From: Treponema sp.
GTDB taxonomy: Bacteria; Spirochaetota; Spirochaetia; Treponematales; Treponemataceae
DNA length: 64,000 nucleotides
Assembly: GCA_017619795.1 (NCBI GenBank)
Contig: JAFZRP010000105.1
Span: 35,881 to 99,880 of the forward strand
Direction of reading: 5' to 3'
In this document: positions 36,597 to 45,963 of the stretch, piece after piece
Layout: the number at the start of each line of letters is the position of its first letter
Position numbering within the stretch: position 1 is the stretch's first letter
Notes under the pieces: generated by a model
Databases searched by the model: none
Seen by the model: the letters and a program-made list of their open reading frames with translations, nothing else
Told to the model about the DNA's origin: nothing
Program-made: the position numbers and the translations under genes

Positions 36597-36621
36597 AAAA
36601 ACAGTCCACCGGACTGTTTTT
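36597..36621. terminator. Perfect 11-bp bidirectional hairpin between hsdM and hsdS
   Basis: AAAAACAGTCC and GGACTGTTTTT pair perfectly around ACC, with T-runs in both directions, the form of a bidirectional intrinsic terminator. It lies between hsdM and hsdS, which are normally co-transcribed, and could reduce or stop read-through from hsdM. Confidence 0.65.
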
Positions 36622-36743
36622 GCCCTGCTTTGCAATGCCGCTCCCTACCTGCGAGCTACCGGATTTTAGGGGCTGTGCCCCTAGGAGAAGGGGTAGCGTA
36701 AGACCGCGAAGCGGGCTGTAGCGAGGGGGAGACTTCCCCCTCC
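36622..36743 (-). repeat. GC-rich intergenic repeat, copy B
   Basis: Read on the minus strand it begins at the hsdM stop with AAGGAGGGGG, has CGCTACCCCTTCT about 50 bases on, and contains further hairpins (CCGC/GCGG, AGGGG/CCCCT). The first 60 bases match copy A at 30491-30590 in inverted orientation. The insertion separates hsdM from hsdS by almost 250 bp. Confidence 0.6.
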
Positions 36744-38270
36744 TTAAATCTTAAACCCAATGCCTTCCAGGTTTTTCTTTATCTGCTCTTCGAGGTCGTG
36801 GCTTTTTGCGAACATTGTGCCGAGCTCGGTTGTAAGGCGTTTCATTTTGTCTTCGAAGGGTTCATCGTCTGCGGGGCCTTCTTCGATTCCGACGTAGCGG
36901 CCTGGGGTTAGGATGTAGTCCTGGGCGGCGATGTCTTTTGTGGTGACGGCGGCGCAGAAGCCTTTCTGGTCCTGGAGGGTGCCGTTCTGGAAGGCGGTGA
37001 AGGTGTCGGCAAGGCGGGTGATGTCTTCTTCGGAAAAGTCGCGGTGCTTGCGGTCTACCATGTGGCCCATGTTGCGGGCGTCTATGAAGAGGGTTTTGCC
37101 TGTCTGTTTTTTGCCGCGGGTGATGAACCAGAGTGTTACCGGAATTGTTACGCTGTAGAAAAGCTGGGTTGGCAGGGCTACGATTCCTTCTATTAAATCT
37201 GCTTCGATTATCTTTTTGCGGATTTCTCCTTCGCCGCTTGTCTGAGTGCTGAGTGCGCCGTTTGCAAGAACGAGGCCGATTTTTCCGTTTGGTGCGAGGT
37301 GATAAATCATGTGTTCAATCCAGGCGTAGTTGGCGTTGCCTGCAGGGGGGAGTCCGTATGCCCAGCGAGGGTCGTTCTGTAATTTGTCCTGGCCCCAGTT
37401 GGAAAGATTGAAAGGTGGATTTGCCATGATGAAGTCGAACTTTTGGTTTGCGTGCAGGTCGTGGAAGAAGGTGTCTTCGTGGTGTTCGCCAAAGTTTGCG
37501 TCAATTCCGCGGATTGCCATGTTCATTTTTGCCATCTTCCAGGTGTCGGCGTTGGCTTCCTGTCCGAATACGGAAATGTTGCTTCTGTTTCCGGCGTGTT
37601 CCTGTATGAACTTTACTGACTGTACGAACATTCCGCCTGAACCGCAGCATGGGTCGTAAACGCGTTTGCCTTCTGTTGGCTTTAAGATGCTTACGATTGT
37701 TTTTACTACGCTGGCAGGGGTGTAGAACTCGCCGCCTTTTACTCCTTCGTAGCTTGCGAACTGTGCGATGCAGTATTCGTAGGTGCGGCCGAGCAGGTCT
37801 TTGCTTGCTTCGGTGTCGCTCATATCCATGTTGGTGAATACATCTACTACGTTTCCAAGTACGCGTTTATCTAATTCAGGACTGGCATAGTTTTTTGGAA
37901 GTACGCCTTTTAAGCTTTTGTTGTCGGCTTCTATGGCGAGCATGGCTTTGTCTAAGATTGTTCCGATTTCCGGGGTGTGGGCTGATTTTGCAATTTCTGA
38001 CCAGCGGGCTTCTGGTGGAACAAAGAAGATGTTTTCAGCAAGATATGCGTCGGGTTCGTCTTCAAAACCGTCGCCTTCTTCTACGAGTTCGTTGTATTTC
38101 TTTTCAAAGGCGGTTGAGATGTATTTTAAGAAGATAAGTCCTGTAAAGATTTTACGGTAATCTGCAGCCGGGATATGTCCCCAAAGTTCGCAGGCTGCAT
38201 CCCAAATCTGCTGTTCAAAGCCGATGGTAGCTGAAGTTGTTTTTGATTTGGGTGATTTTGACTTTGCCAT
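36744..38270 (-). CDS. hsdM: Type I restriction enzyme, M subunit (DNA adenine methyltransferase)
   Basis: HsdM transfers methyl groups from S-adenosylmethionine to adenine in the target set by HsdS. The 508 residues have the N-terminal helical HsdM domain (1-150) and the N6-adenine methylase domain: GGEFYTPASVV (about 176), the SAM motif VYDPCCGSGGMF (about 199-210) and the catalytic NPPF in MANPPFNLSNW (about 281). GGAG seven bases upstream supports the ATG. Its 3' part is clearly richer in G and C than the genes that follow. A repeat-filled gap separates it from hsdS. Confidence 0.95.
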   Translation of the reverse strand: MAKSKSPKSKTTSATIGFEQQIWDAACELWGHIPAADYRKIFTGLIFLKYISTAFEKKYNELVEEGDGFEDEPDAYLAENIFFVPPEARWSEIAKSAHTPEIGTILDKAMLAIEADNKSLKGVLPKNYASPELDKRVLGNVVDVFTNMDMSDTEASKDLLGRTYEYCIAQFASYEGVKGGEFYTPASVVKTIVSILKPTEGKRVYDPCCGSGGMFVQSVKFIQEHAGNRSNISVFGQEANADTWKMAKMNMAIRGIDANFGEHHEDTFFHDLHANQKFDFIMANPPFNLSNWGQDKLQNDPRWAYGLPPAGNANYAWIEHMIYHLAPNGKIGLVLANGALSTQTSGEGEIRKKIIEADLIEGIVALPTQLFYSVTIPVTLWFITRGKKQTGKTLFIDARNMGHMVDRKHRDFSEEDITRLADTFTAFQNGTLQDQKGFCAAVTTKDIAAQDYILTPGRYVGIEEGPADDEPFEDKMKRLTTELGTMFAKSHDLEEQIKKNLEGIGFKI

Positions 38271-38371
38271 GCTGATGCTCCATTTTTTACTATATACTTT
38301 ATATATTGGTTATTATATCATACTTTTTCAAATCCTCCATTTCTTTTCCTCATTTTTCCCACTTTCCCATC

Positions 38372-38400
38372 TTAAAATCTCCGCGTTTTCGTGCTATAAT
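38372..38400 (+). promoter_or_regulatory. Extended -10 promoter of dnaE
   Basis: TTAAAA (38372-38377) and TATAAT (38395-38400) are 17 bp apart, and TG precedes the -10 at the extended position (TGCTATAAT). AAGGAG follows six bases before the TTG start codon of dnaE. Confidence 0.6.
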
Positions 38401-38426
38401 ATTTCCATAATAAAAAGGAGTCCCCA

Positions 38427-41400
38427 TTGGCTGACTATCATGTATTCCCTGATGCACCGGAAGGTACACCGGTCTCAAATTTCGTACATCTTCATGTTCA
38501 CTCAGATTATTCGCTTCTGGATAGCTGTGCTACGCTCGATAAGCTTGTAGCAAAGGCAAAATCTCTCAATATGCCGGCACTTGCCCTTACCGACCACGGA
38601 AACATGTTCGGTGCGCTCAATTTTGAAAAGCTGTGCCACGCAAACGGAATCAACCCGATTGTAGGCGAAGAGTTTTATGTTGCCTACGGAAGCCATTACG
38701 AAAAAAATGATGTACCATACAGCCACAAGGGAGAGGAAGGCGACCGTCACGCCCACTATTTCCACCTTATCCTGCTCTGCGAAAACCAGAAGGGTTACGA
38801 AAATATGTGCTGGCTTTCAAGCCGTGCCTTCTGCGACGAAAATGCACTTTATTACGGAAAGCCGCGAATTGACTGGGAGCTTCTTGAACAGTATCACGAA
38901 GGAATCATCTGCTGCTCTGCTTGTATTCAGGGTGAGCTTCCACAGATGCTGCTTGCCGGAATGGACAAGGAAGCCGAAGAGCTGGCACTTAAATACAGTA
39001 AGCTTTTTGGTCCCGACCATTATTACATAGAGATTCAGGACCACGGAATCCCGGAGCAGAAGGTTGTAGCTCAAAAGCTTATTGCCCTTGCACGCAAATT
39101 AAATATCCCGCTCGTTGCAACAAACGACGTTCACTATGTTGAGCGCGAGGATGCAATTGCTCAGGATGCGCTCCGCTGTATCGGCTTTAAGGATCTTCTG
39201 CACGAGCCTCATTCAAAAATGGGCGGCGACATGGATCTTGATTCCTGGTATCTCAAAACTGAACAGGAAATGCGAATGCTGTTCCCTGACTGCCCTGATG
39301 CGTTCAACAACACAATCAAGATTGCGAACATGTGTAATCTTACAATCAGGCAGTATTCAACCCCAGAGCTTAAAGAGTGTCTTCCTCGCTTTGAGCTTCC
39401 GGCAGAGTTCAGAACACATGGTGATGACTATCAGGCAGACCAGAATGATTATGTTAAATACATCGTAGAAGAAGGCTTAAAAAAGCGCTACAAAGAAATC
39501 ACCCCGGAAATCCGCGAACGTGCCGATTACGAAATGAACACAATATTTTCAATGGGCTTTTCCGGCTACTTTCTCATCGTTTGGGAGTTCATAAACTGGT
39601 CTAAGTCTACTTATGATAATGTTAATAATCGCCCTAAGCCGTACATTCCGATTGGTCCTGGGCGAGGTTCTGGTGCTGGTTCTCTCGTAGCCTACGCCAT
39701 GACAATCACCGATATTGATCCATTTAAGTACGGTCTGTACTTTGAGCGTTTTTTGAATCCTGAGCGTGTCTCAATGCCGGATTTTGACGTTGATATGGAC
39801 TTCGATTATCGCCAGGATATTATCCAGCATACGCGTGATTTGTACGGTGATGCAAACGTTGGACACATTGTTACCTTTGGTACTCTCAAACCAAAGAACT
39901 GTATTGCCGATGTTGGACGAATCTTAAACATTCCGCTCAGCGAAGTAAACATGCTCAAAAAATGTATCCCGGATAATCCAAAGGCAAAACTAAAGGATGC
40001 CTTCTCCGACCCTACAGATAAAATGCCTGATGGCGGTCAGCTTATTCCATACAAGGATGACCCGCGCTTCCAGGAGCTTTTTGACCTTGCCTTCCGCCTG
40101 GAGGGTGTAAAACGAAACACAGGTCTTCACGCTTCGGGAATGGTTATTGGTCTTACTCCTCTTCCAAACTGGGCACCTGTATTTAAAGATCCAAAAACCG
40201 GTGAGGTTGGTGTTCAGTACACAATGGATATAATTGAGCCATGCGGTCTTGTTAAGTTTGACTATCTTGGACTTAAAACGCTTTCCCTTATCCGCTATGC
40301 CGAAGACATTATCAACAAACATAAAAAACCGGACGAACCGCTCTTTGATACTTCAAAAGTCAGCGAAACAGATGAAGAAACCTTTAAGCTTTTCCAGCGC
40401 GGTGATTCAGTTGCCGTATTCCAGTTTGAAAGCCCTGGTATGCAGAAGATTCTTCGCGAGTTTAAGCCTGAAAAACTTGAAGACTTAGTTGCCTTAAACG
40501 CTCTTTATCGTCCTGGTCCAATGGACTGTATTCCTCAGTACATCGAAGGAAAATGGCACCCGGAAACAATTCACTATCCTGACCCTTCTCTGGAAGACCT
40601 GCTCAAGGAAACTTATGGTGTAATGGTTTACCAGGAACAGATTATGAAGGTTGCCCAGATAATTGCGGGCTTTACACTTGGTGGTGCTGATATGCTCCGT
40701 CGTGCCATGGGTAAAAAGAAAGAGGAAGTCCTTATGGGTAAGAAAAAGGACTTTATTGCCGGTGCCCTTAAAAACGGCTTTACAGAACAAAAGGCTGCCA
40801 AGATTTTTGAAATAATGGTTCCTTTTGCGGGCTACGGCTTTAATAAATCACATGCAGCTGCTTACTCAGTTCTTGCTTACCGCACAGGCTGGCTTAAGGC
40901 TCATTATCCTGCAGAGTTTATGGCTGCCAACCTTACAAACGAAATTACTTCTACTGACGGTCTTCCGTTCTATATTGATGAAGCTAGAAAAATTGGTGTT
41001 GCTGTTGATCCGCCTGATGTAAATCGTTCAGATGTTATTTTTGATGTTGTTGACGGCCGCATTGTATTCGGACTTAAAGGAATCAAAGGTATTGGAGAAA
41101 CTGCTGCCCAGGTAATTGTTGATGAACGCAACGAAAACGGTCCGTACGAAAGCTTTATGGATTTCCTTTTGCGCGCCGGTACAAAAACAGATTCTCTTGG
41201 AAAAACTTACCTGAATAAAAAGGCTATAGAAGTTCTTATTAAAACAGGTGCCTTTGACCACACTGGTGAAGCTACAAAACAAAACTTAAACCGTCCTACC
41301 CTTCTGGCAAATTACGAGGATGCAATGTCTTATGCTTCAGACATTCAGCAGGATAAGCTCCGTAACGAAAGCGGACTTTTCGGCGACTTTGCAGAAGAGT

Positions 41401-42143
41401 TTACTTACGACGAGTTCAAATACAAGATGATTGACGACCTGCCTCAAATGGATCTGCTGAACATGGAGAAGGAGTGCATCGGCTGTTATGTCAGCGGTCA
41501 CCCGTTGGATTCCTACAGAAAAGCCTATGAGCGTGCAGTAACGGTAAAATCTTCTACAATCGTACAAAGAGCAAAGGAAGCCGAAGCCGAAAAGCGGGCA
41601 CTTATGGAAAGCGGTCTAAAACCGTGGCAGATGCGTAACACAGGTAAACTTTACACCGCTCTTGGAATGGTTTCACAGATTCATATACACCGCACAAAAA
41701 AAGACAACAAGGAAATGGCCTTCTGTAAGCTAAATGATTTTGACGGTGAGATGGATTGTACCTTCTTTACAAAAGAGTGGGAAATGCTTAGAGGCAAAAT
41801 TACAGACGGTGGAATCTATGCGTTCCGTGGAAAGCTTGACGGCTCCCGAGACACACCTTCCCTGCTTGTTTCTTCAATAGAAGACCCGACACAGCTTGAA
41901 AGTCAGTCTATTCAGGCAATTCATATTTCTCTTGATTCTAATTTCTCTTCAGAAGCAGCAATTACAGGTTTGCGTGATTTTTTATTTGATAAAAGGGGTA
42001 ATTGTTCAGTATATTTTCATATAGATACAGGAGCTATTCCTTTTATCATAAAGGCAAACAACCAGCTCTCAATATCATCTGACAAGGAAGTTCTTGATAA
42101 ACTGAAGGATGTTCCTTTTGTTAAAGAAGTTTGGACTGAATAA
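38427..42143 (+). CDS. dnaE: DNA polymerase III alpha subunit
   Basis: DnaE is the replicative polymerase. The 1238 residues comprise the PHP domain (about 18-290; FVHLHVHSDYSLLD with intact HxHxH), the C-family polymerase core with the metal Asp residues in PDFDVDMDFDYRQD (about 450-463), the fingers region (GYGFNKSHAAAYS, about 805), a helix-hairpin-helix segment and a C-terminal OB domain (about 1075-1150). The start codon is TTG, chosen because GGAG lies six bases upstream and the N-terminus fits the family. It begins a plus-strand unit with a YggT gene and recG. Confidence 0.96.
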   Translation: MADYHVFPDAPEGTPVSNFVHLHVHSDYSLLDSCATLDKLVAKAKSLNMPALALTDHGNMFGALNFEKLCHANGINPIVGEEFYVAYGSHYEKNDVPYSHKGEEGDRHAHYFHLILLCENQKGYENMCWLSSRAFCDENALYYGKPRIDWELLEQYHEGIICCSACIQGELPQMLLAGMDKEAEELALKYSKLFGPDHYYIEIQDHGIPEQKVVAQKLIALARKLNIPLVATNDVHYVEREDAIAQDALRCIGFKDLLHEPHSKMGGDMDLDSWYLKTEQEMRMLFPDCPDAFNNTIKIANMCNLTIRQYSTPELKECLPRFELPAEFRTHGDDYQADQNDYVKYIVEEGLKKRYKEITPEIRERADYEMNTIFSMGFSGYFLIVWEFINWSKSTYDNVNNRPKPYIPIGPGRGSGAGSLVAYAMTITDIDPFKYGLYFERFLNPERVSMPDFDVDMDFDYRQDIIQHTRDLYGDANVGHIVTFGTLKPKNCIADVGRILNIPLSEVNMLKKCIPDNPKAKLKDAFSDPTDKMPDGGQLIPYKDDPRFQELFDLAFRLEGVKRNTGLHASGMVIGLTPLPNWAPVFKDPKTGEVGVQYTMDIIEPCGLVKFDYLGLKTLSLIRYAEDIINKHKKPDEPLFDTSKVSETDEETFKLFQRGDSVAVFQFESPGMQKILREFKPEKLEDLVALNALYRPGPMDCIPQYIEGKWHPETIHYPDPSLEDLLKETYGVMVYQEQIMKVAQIIAGFTLGGADMLRRAMGKKKEEVLMGKKKDFIAGALKNGFTEQKAAKIFEIMVPFAGYGFNKSHAAAYSVLAYRTGWLKAHYPAEFMAANLTNEITSTDGLPFYIDEARKIGVAVDPPDVNRSDVIFDVVDGRIVFGLKGIKGIGETAAQVIVDERNENGPYESFMDFLLRAGTKTDSLGKTYLNKKAIEVLIKTGAFDHTGEATKQNLNRPTLLANYEDAMSYASDIQQDKLRNESGLFGDFAEEFTYDEFKYKMIDDLPQMDLLNMEKECIGCYVSGHPLDSYRKAYERAVTVKSSTIVQRAKEAEAEKRALMESGLKPWQMRNTGKLYTALGMVSQIHIHRTKKDNKEMAFCKLNDFDGEMDCTFFTKEWEMLRGKITDGGIYAFRGKLDGSRDTPSLLVSSIEDPTQLESQSIQAIHISLDSNFSSEAAITGLRDFLFDKRGNCSVYFHIDTGAIPFIIKANNQLSISSDKEVLDKLKDVPFVKEVWTE

Positions 42144-42153
42144 GAGGTAAAAA

Positions 42154-42747
42154 ATGGTAGCGACAATTTTAGGTATAATTTCTGCGATTATAAATATCTA
42201 CACAATTCTTTGTGTAATAGACATTATTTTAACCTGGTTTCCGGGAGCAAAGTTTACTCCGTTTGGAAAGGCCATTTCCTCAATCTGTGATCCGTATCTG
42301 GGACTGTTTTCAAAAAGCGGAAAACTCAGAATCGGTAATATAGATTTTTCACCAATCCTTTCAATCGGAATCCTTTCTTTACTCACTACAATCCTTAGCC
42401 GCATAACACTCACAGGACGCATTTACTTTGGCGGAATCCTTGGTTCAATTGTTTCTATGTTCTGGAACCTTGTTTCTTCACTGGTCGGTATTTTTGCCAT
42501 CATCATCCTTGTCCGCTGGATTGTACTTCTTGTAAAAAAAGGCTACACCCCTTACGATTCAGGCTGGAACAACGTAGACGCAATGCTCCAGAAGCCTGTT
42601 TATAAAATTACAAACACTTTCTCAAAAAAGCCGGTTTCTTACCAGAACGCACTCATCATCAGCTTTGTTGTGCTTATGGCGATTTTGATTCTTGGCTTGT
42701 TCCTTTCGGCACTCTTAATCAGACTTTGTAATATGCTGCCATTCTAA
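42154..42747 (+). CDS. YggT-family membrane protein
   Basis: The 197-residue inner-membrane protein has two YggT units. Each consists of two helices with a polar loop; the first loop reads DIILTWFPGAKFTPFGK and is followed by DPYLGLF. In other bacteria YggT proteins affect ion homeostasis or cell shape, but the mechanism is unknown. An AGAGG precedes the ATG. Its stop overlaps the recG start by one base (TAATG), so translation is coupled. dnaE ends 10 bp upstream. Confidence 0.85.
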   Translation: MVATILGIISAIINIYTILCVIDIILTWFPGAKFTPFGKAISSICDPYLGLFSKSGKLRIGNIDFSPILSIGILSLLTTILSRITLTGRIYFGGILGSIVSMFWNLVSSLVGIFAIIILVRWIVLLVKKGYTPYDSGWNNVDAMLQKPVYKITNTFSKKPVSYQNALIISFVVLMAILILGLFLSALLIRLCNMLPF

Positions 42748-45026
42748 TGAAGGTAAAAGATATAAAAACCCCTGTCTCCGCAATTTCCGGAGTGGGGCCG
42801 CAGTTAGCAAAGGTTCTCGCAAAGGTTAACATTTTTACTGTAGGCGATCTGCTTCTTTATTTTCCGCGTGATTATGAAGACCGCACCCGAAAGACAACTC
42901 TTTACGAATATAAAAAAGGCAAAGTTCATACTGTCGCACAGGTTATAAAGCACGAATGGTTCGGCTACGGCAAAATGAAAACGCTGAAAATCATAATCAG
43001 CGATGGAACTGCGGCCGGCGAGCTTATCTGCTTTAACAGAACCTTTCTTGAAAAAACGCTTCCTCCGGGAACAATTGTAAGCGTTACAGGACAGTTTTTT
43101 ATAAAATACAGCCGGCTTCAAAGCTCTTCGTTTGAGGTAAACAAAATCACTCCGCCGCCTTCGGCTTATGAAAACGGCAAGGTAAATCTGCAAAAGCTTT
43201 CTCCACTTAATTCCGGGATTCTGCCTGTTTATCCGCTTACCGAAGGGCTTACACGAAAAGTACTCACAAAAATAATCGGAACTGCAATTAAGCAGTATGC
43301 ACACGGCATTGAAGATGAGCTTCCGCCGGAAATAATTGCTAAACGAAAGCTTCTTTCAAAGCAGGACGCAATCAGGCTCATTCATCAGCCGAAAACAATC
43401 CAGGAAGCCAATTCCGCAAAGCAAACACTTATTTACGAGGAGCTTTATCAGCTGCAATACACAATTGCTCAGCGGGCATTTAAGCACAAGGGAAGCATAC
43501 CTTCTGCCTCGCTCACAAACCTGGACGGTACAGGTACAACACAAGCTTCAACTGGAACCGGCAGCACACAAGCTCAGACAGGCGCAGGCACCACAATTTC
43601 TCCCGAGGATTTTGAACATTCGCTTTCCCCACTCCAGCTGCAGCTTTACCAGAAGCTTCCGTTCAAGCTCACAGATGACCAGCGCAGCGTAATCAAAACA
43701 ATTGATGATGAAATTGACCGCGGTTTTATGGAACGCAACAAGCTGCTTATAGAACAGGAAAACTCTACTGAAAATACAAATAAACTGCCTTTTACAATGG
43801 CGCGCCTTTTACAGGGTGATGTCGGCTCTGGAAAAACTCTTGCGGCCCTCTTTGCCTGTCTGCGGGTAATAAGCTACAAGGGGCAATGCGCGTTTATGGC
43901 ACCAACAGAAATCCTTGCACGCCAACACGCAGAAACAACCTCAAAGCTCCTTGATTCACTTGGAGTTCGCACAGCTTTCCTTACCGGCAACGTAAAGTCG
44001 GCAGGGCGCACACAATTGCTCAAGGCACTTAAAAACGGCGAGGTTGATATTGTAATTGGAACGCATGCGCTTTTTTCGAACCAGGTTGTTTACAACGATT
44101 TACAGCTGGCGGTTATAGATGAACAGCACCGCTTCGGTGTTCTTCAGCGTCAGGCAATTTTAGCAAAAGGCCGGAAAACCGAGGACAACAACATCACTTT
44201 TGAACCTCACCTGTTGATGATGAGCGCAACTCCAATTCCGCAGACACTCGCTCTTACAGTTTTCGGCGACCTTGATGTTTCCGTTATAAAATCCATGCCG
44301 GAAGGACGCAAACCAATTCAGACTTTCCTTGTAAAAGAAGGAAACGAGCAGAACGCTTACAACGCTGTACTTAAAGAGCTCCAGAAGGGTCATCAGGCAT
44401 ATTTTGTTTATCCTGCAATAGAAAGCGAGTTTTCTTCTGATAATGATGATGAAAACGGTAACGAAGGTGGCAGCTCCGGCGAAGGCTATAAAATTAAATC
44501 TGCAGAAAAGAACTTTGAAAACCTTTCCAGAAACATCTACCCTGATTATAACTGTGCGCTTATTCATTCAAAGGTTGATGAAGAAAGACAGGTTCAGATT
44601 CTTAATGATTTTCATGCAGGGAAAATACAGGTACTGGCGGCAACAACTGTAGTAGAGGTTGGCGTTGATGTTCCGAATGCAACCTGTATGGTAATTGAAC
44701 AGGCAGACCGTTTTGGAATGGCACAGCTTCATCAGCTGCGGGGACGTGTCGGTCGTGGAAAAGACCAGTCGTACTGCATCTTAATTTACAGTAAAAATCT
44801 TTCGGAGAGCGGCATAGAACGCATGAAGGCGCTTCGCGAAAGTACAGATGGCTTTTATATTGCCGAACAGGATTTAAAAACAAGAGGTCCCGGCGAAATC
44901 ACCGGAACCCTTCAAGCTGGAAATCTTGTTCTTGGCATTGCAGATCCTGTCCGCGACCGCGACACTCTCTTCCAAGCCCGCACAGACGCTTTTACTGTTT
45001 TCCAAGTTTTGCAAAGCAAAACTTGA
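42747..45026 (+). CDS. recG: ATP-dependent DNA helicase RecG
   Basis: RecG remodels stalled replication forks and branched DNA. The 759 residues have the N-terminal wedge/OB domain (1-140), helicase lobe 1 with GDVGSGKT (about 353-360) and DEQH in VIDEQHRFGVLQR, motif III MSATPIPQTLALT, and lobe 2 with LRGRVGRG. It is longer than usual because of two low-complexity insertions: a Thr/Gly/Ala/Gln-rich stretch at 259-283, encoded by imperfectly repeated DNA, and an Asp/Asn/Gly/Ser-rich loop near 553-573. All catalytic motifs are present. Confidence 0.95.
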   Translation: MKVKDIKTPVSAISGVGPQLAKVLAKVNIFTVGDLLLYFPRDYEDRTRKTTLYEYKKGKVHTVAQVIKHEWFGYGKMKTLKIIISDGTAAGELICFNRTFLEKTLPPGTIVSVTGQFFIKYSRLQSSSFEVNKITPPPSAYENGKVNLQKLSPLNSGILPVYPLTEGLTRKVLTKIIGTAIKQYAHGIEDELPPEIIAKRKLLSKQDAIRLIHQPKTIQEANSAKQTLIYEELYQLQYTIAQRAFKHKGSIPSASLTNLDGTGTTQASTGTGSTQAQTGAGTTISPEDFEHSLSPLQLQLYQKLPFKLTDDQRSVIKTIDDEIDRGFMERNKLLIEQENSTENTNKLPFTMARLLQGDVGSGKTLAALFACLRVISYKGQCAFMAPTEILARQHAETTSKLLDSLGVRTAFLTGNVKSAGRTQLLKALKNGEVDIVIGTHALFSNQVVYNDLQLAVIDEQHRFGVLQRQAILAKGRKTEDNNITFEPHLLMMSATPIPQTLALTVFGDLDVSVIKSMPEGRKPIQTFLVKEGNEQNAYNAVLKELQKGHQAYFVYPAIESEFSSDNDDENGNEGGSSGEGYKIKSAEKNFENLSRNIYPDYNCALIHSKVDEERQVQILNDFHAGKIQVLAATTVVEVGVDVPNATCMVIEQADRFGMAQLHQLRGRVGRGKDQSYCILIYSKNLSESGIERMKALRESTDGFYIAEQDLKTRGPGEITGTLQAGNLVLGIADPVRDRDTLFQARTDAFTVFQVLQSKT

Positions 45027-45075
45027 AGCGAAGACCGTTCAAATGGACGGTTACCAACAAGCAGTAGTCTTCGCT
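45027..45075. terminator. Inverted repeat between convergent recG and the sigma gene
   Basis: AGCGAAGAC (45027-45035) pairs perfectly with GTCTTCGCT (45067-45075), with a nested ACCGT/ACGGT stem inside. It fills the gap between the two converging stops and can fold in both transcripts. There is no long T-run, so termination efficiency is uncertain. Confidence 0.5.
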
Positions 45076-45913
45076 AGGCTACGTAAGCTTCCAATCTTCT
45101 TGCTCTTGTAGGATGCTGCATTCTTGCAATTGCGTGCTTTTCAATCTGGCGGATTCTTTCCTTTGTAAGATTACATTCATCGCCAACTTCTTTAAGAGAC
45201 ATTGGCTTTGTACCGTTAAGACCATAGCGCATTTTCAAAACCTTTGCTTCTGCCGGGCGCAGAGTTGAAAGTACAGAATCAATATCATCGCACATAGAAA
45301 GCTTAATAGCATTTTCATCTGGGCGACCATACAGATTGTCTTCCTGGAAATCTGCAACAACAGTGTGGTCCTTATCGGAATTATTTACTTCTGCATCAAG
45401 AGAAACCATTTCGCGGGAAATTGCAACCATTTCTCTTACGTGGCTTGGCTCCATATTAAGCATAGCGCCAATTTCTTCGTATTCCTGCTGCTCAGATTTA
45501 TTTCCGCCAACAACCTTTCTTGCATGCTCAATGCGAACAAGCTCATTTGCACGGTTGAGTGGCAGACGGATTGCGCGGCTCTTCTCGCTTACAGCCTTAA
45601 GAATTGCCTGGTTAATCCACCATACAGCATAAGAAATAAAATGGAAGCCCTTTGAAGGGTCGAACTTTTCAATAGCGGTAAGAAGACCAATGTTACCTTC
45701 GCTAATCAAATCTTCAAGCTCAAGCCCGTGATTCTGATACTTCTTTGCAACCTTTACTACAAAGCGCAAATTAGCATTAACAATCTTATTTCTGGCAGCT
45801 TTATCACCCTTCTGTGCCTTTACTGCAAGTTCAGCCTCTTCTTCGTGTGAAAGTAAAGGAATCTTGTTGATATCCTTTAAGTACATTGATAAAACTGATT
45901 CATTTTTGCTCAT
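45074..45913 (-). CDS. Sigma-70-family RNA polymerase sigma factor (group 2, RpoS-like)
   Basis: The 279-residue protein has regions 1.2 (about 9-40; SVLSMYLKDINKIPLLSHEE), 2 (NLRFVVKVAKKYQNHGLELE to YAVWWINQAILKAV), 3 (about 130-180) and 4 (MSLKEVGDECNLTKERIRQIE), but no long region 1.1 as in primary RpoD. This is the size and layout of a group-2 alternative sigma factor. The start at 45913 has GGAGG eight bases upstream; an ATG 15 bases earlier sits on that Shine-Dalgarno. A consensus sigma-54 promoter lies upstream, which resembles the RpoN control of rpoS in Borrelia. Its regulon cannot be seen here. Confidence 0.88.
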   Translation of the reverse strand: MSKNESVLSMYLKDINKIPLLSHEEEAELAVKAQKGDKAARNKIVNANLRFVVKVAKKYQNHGLELEDLISEGNIGLLTAIEKFDPSKGFHFISYAVWWINQAILKAVSEKSRAIRLPLNRANELVRIEHARKVVGGNKSEQQEYEEIGAMLNMEPSHVREMVAISREMVSLDAEVNNSDKDHTVVADFQEDNLYGRPDENAIKLSMCDDIDSVLSTLRPAEAKVLKMRYGLNGTKPMSLKEVGDECNLTKERIRQIEKHAIARMQHPTRARRLEAYVA

Positions 45914-45963
45914 AACCTGGTCCTCCATAAAGTTACTGCGTTACATACGCATACACTTATATA

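Noticed and set aside
42804..43304. A 166-codon minus-strand open frame inside recG
   Set aside because: It mirrors conserved RecG coding sequence and has no start signal or recognisable product.
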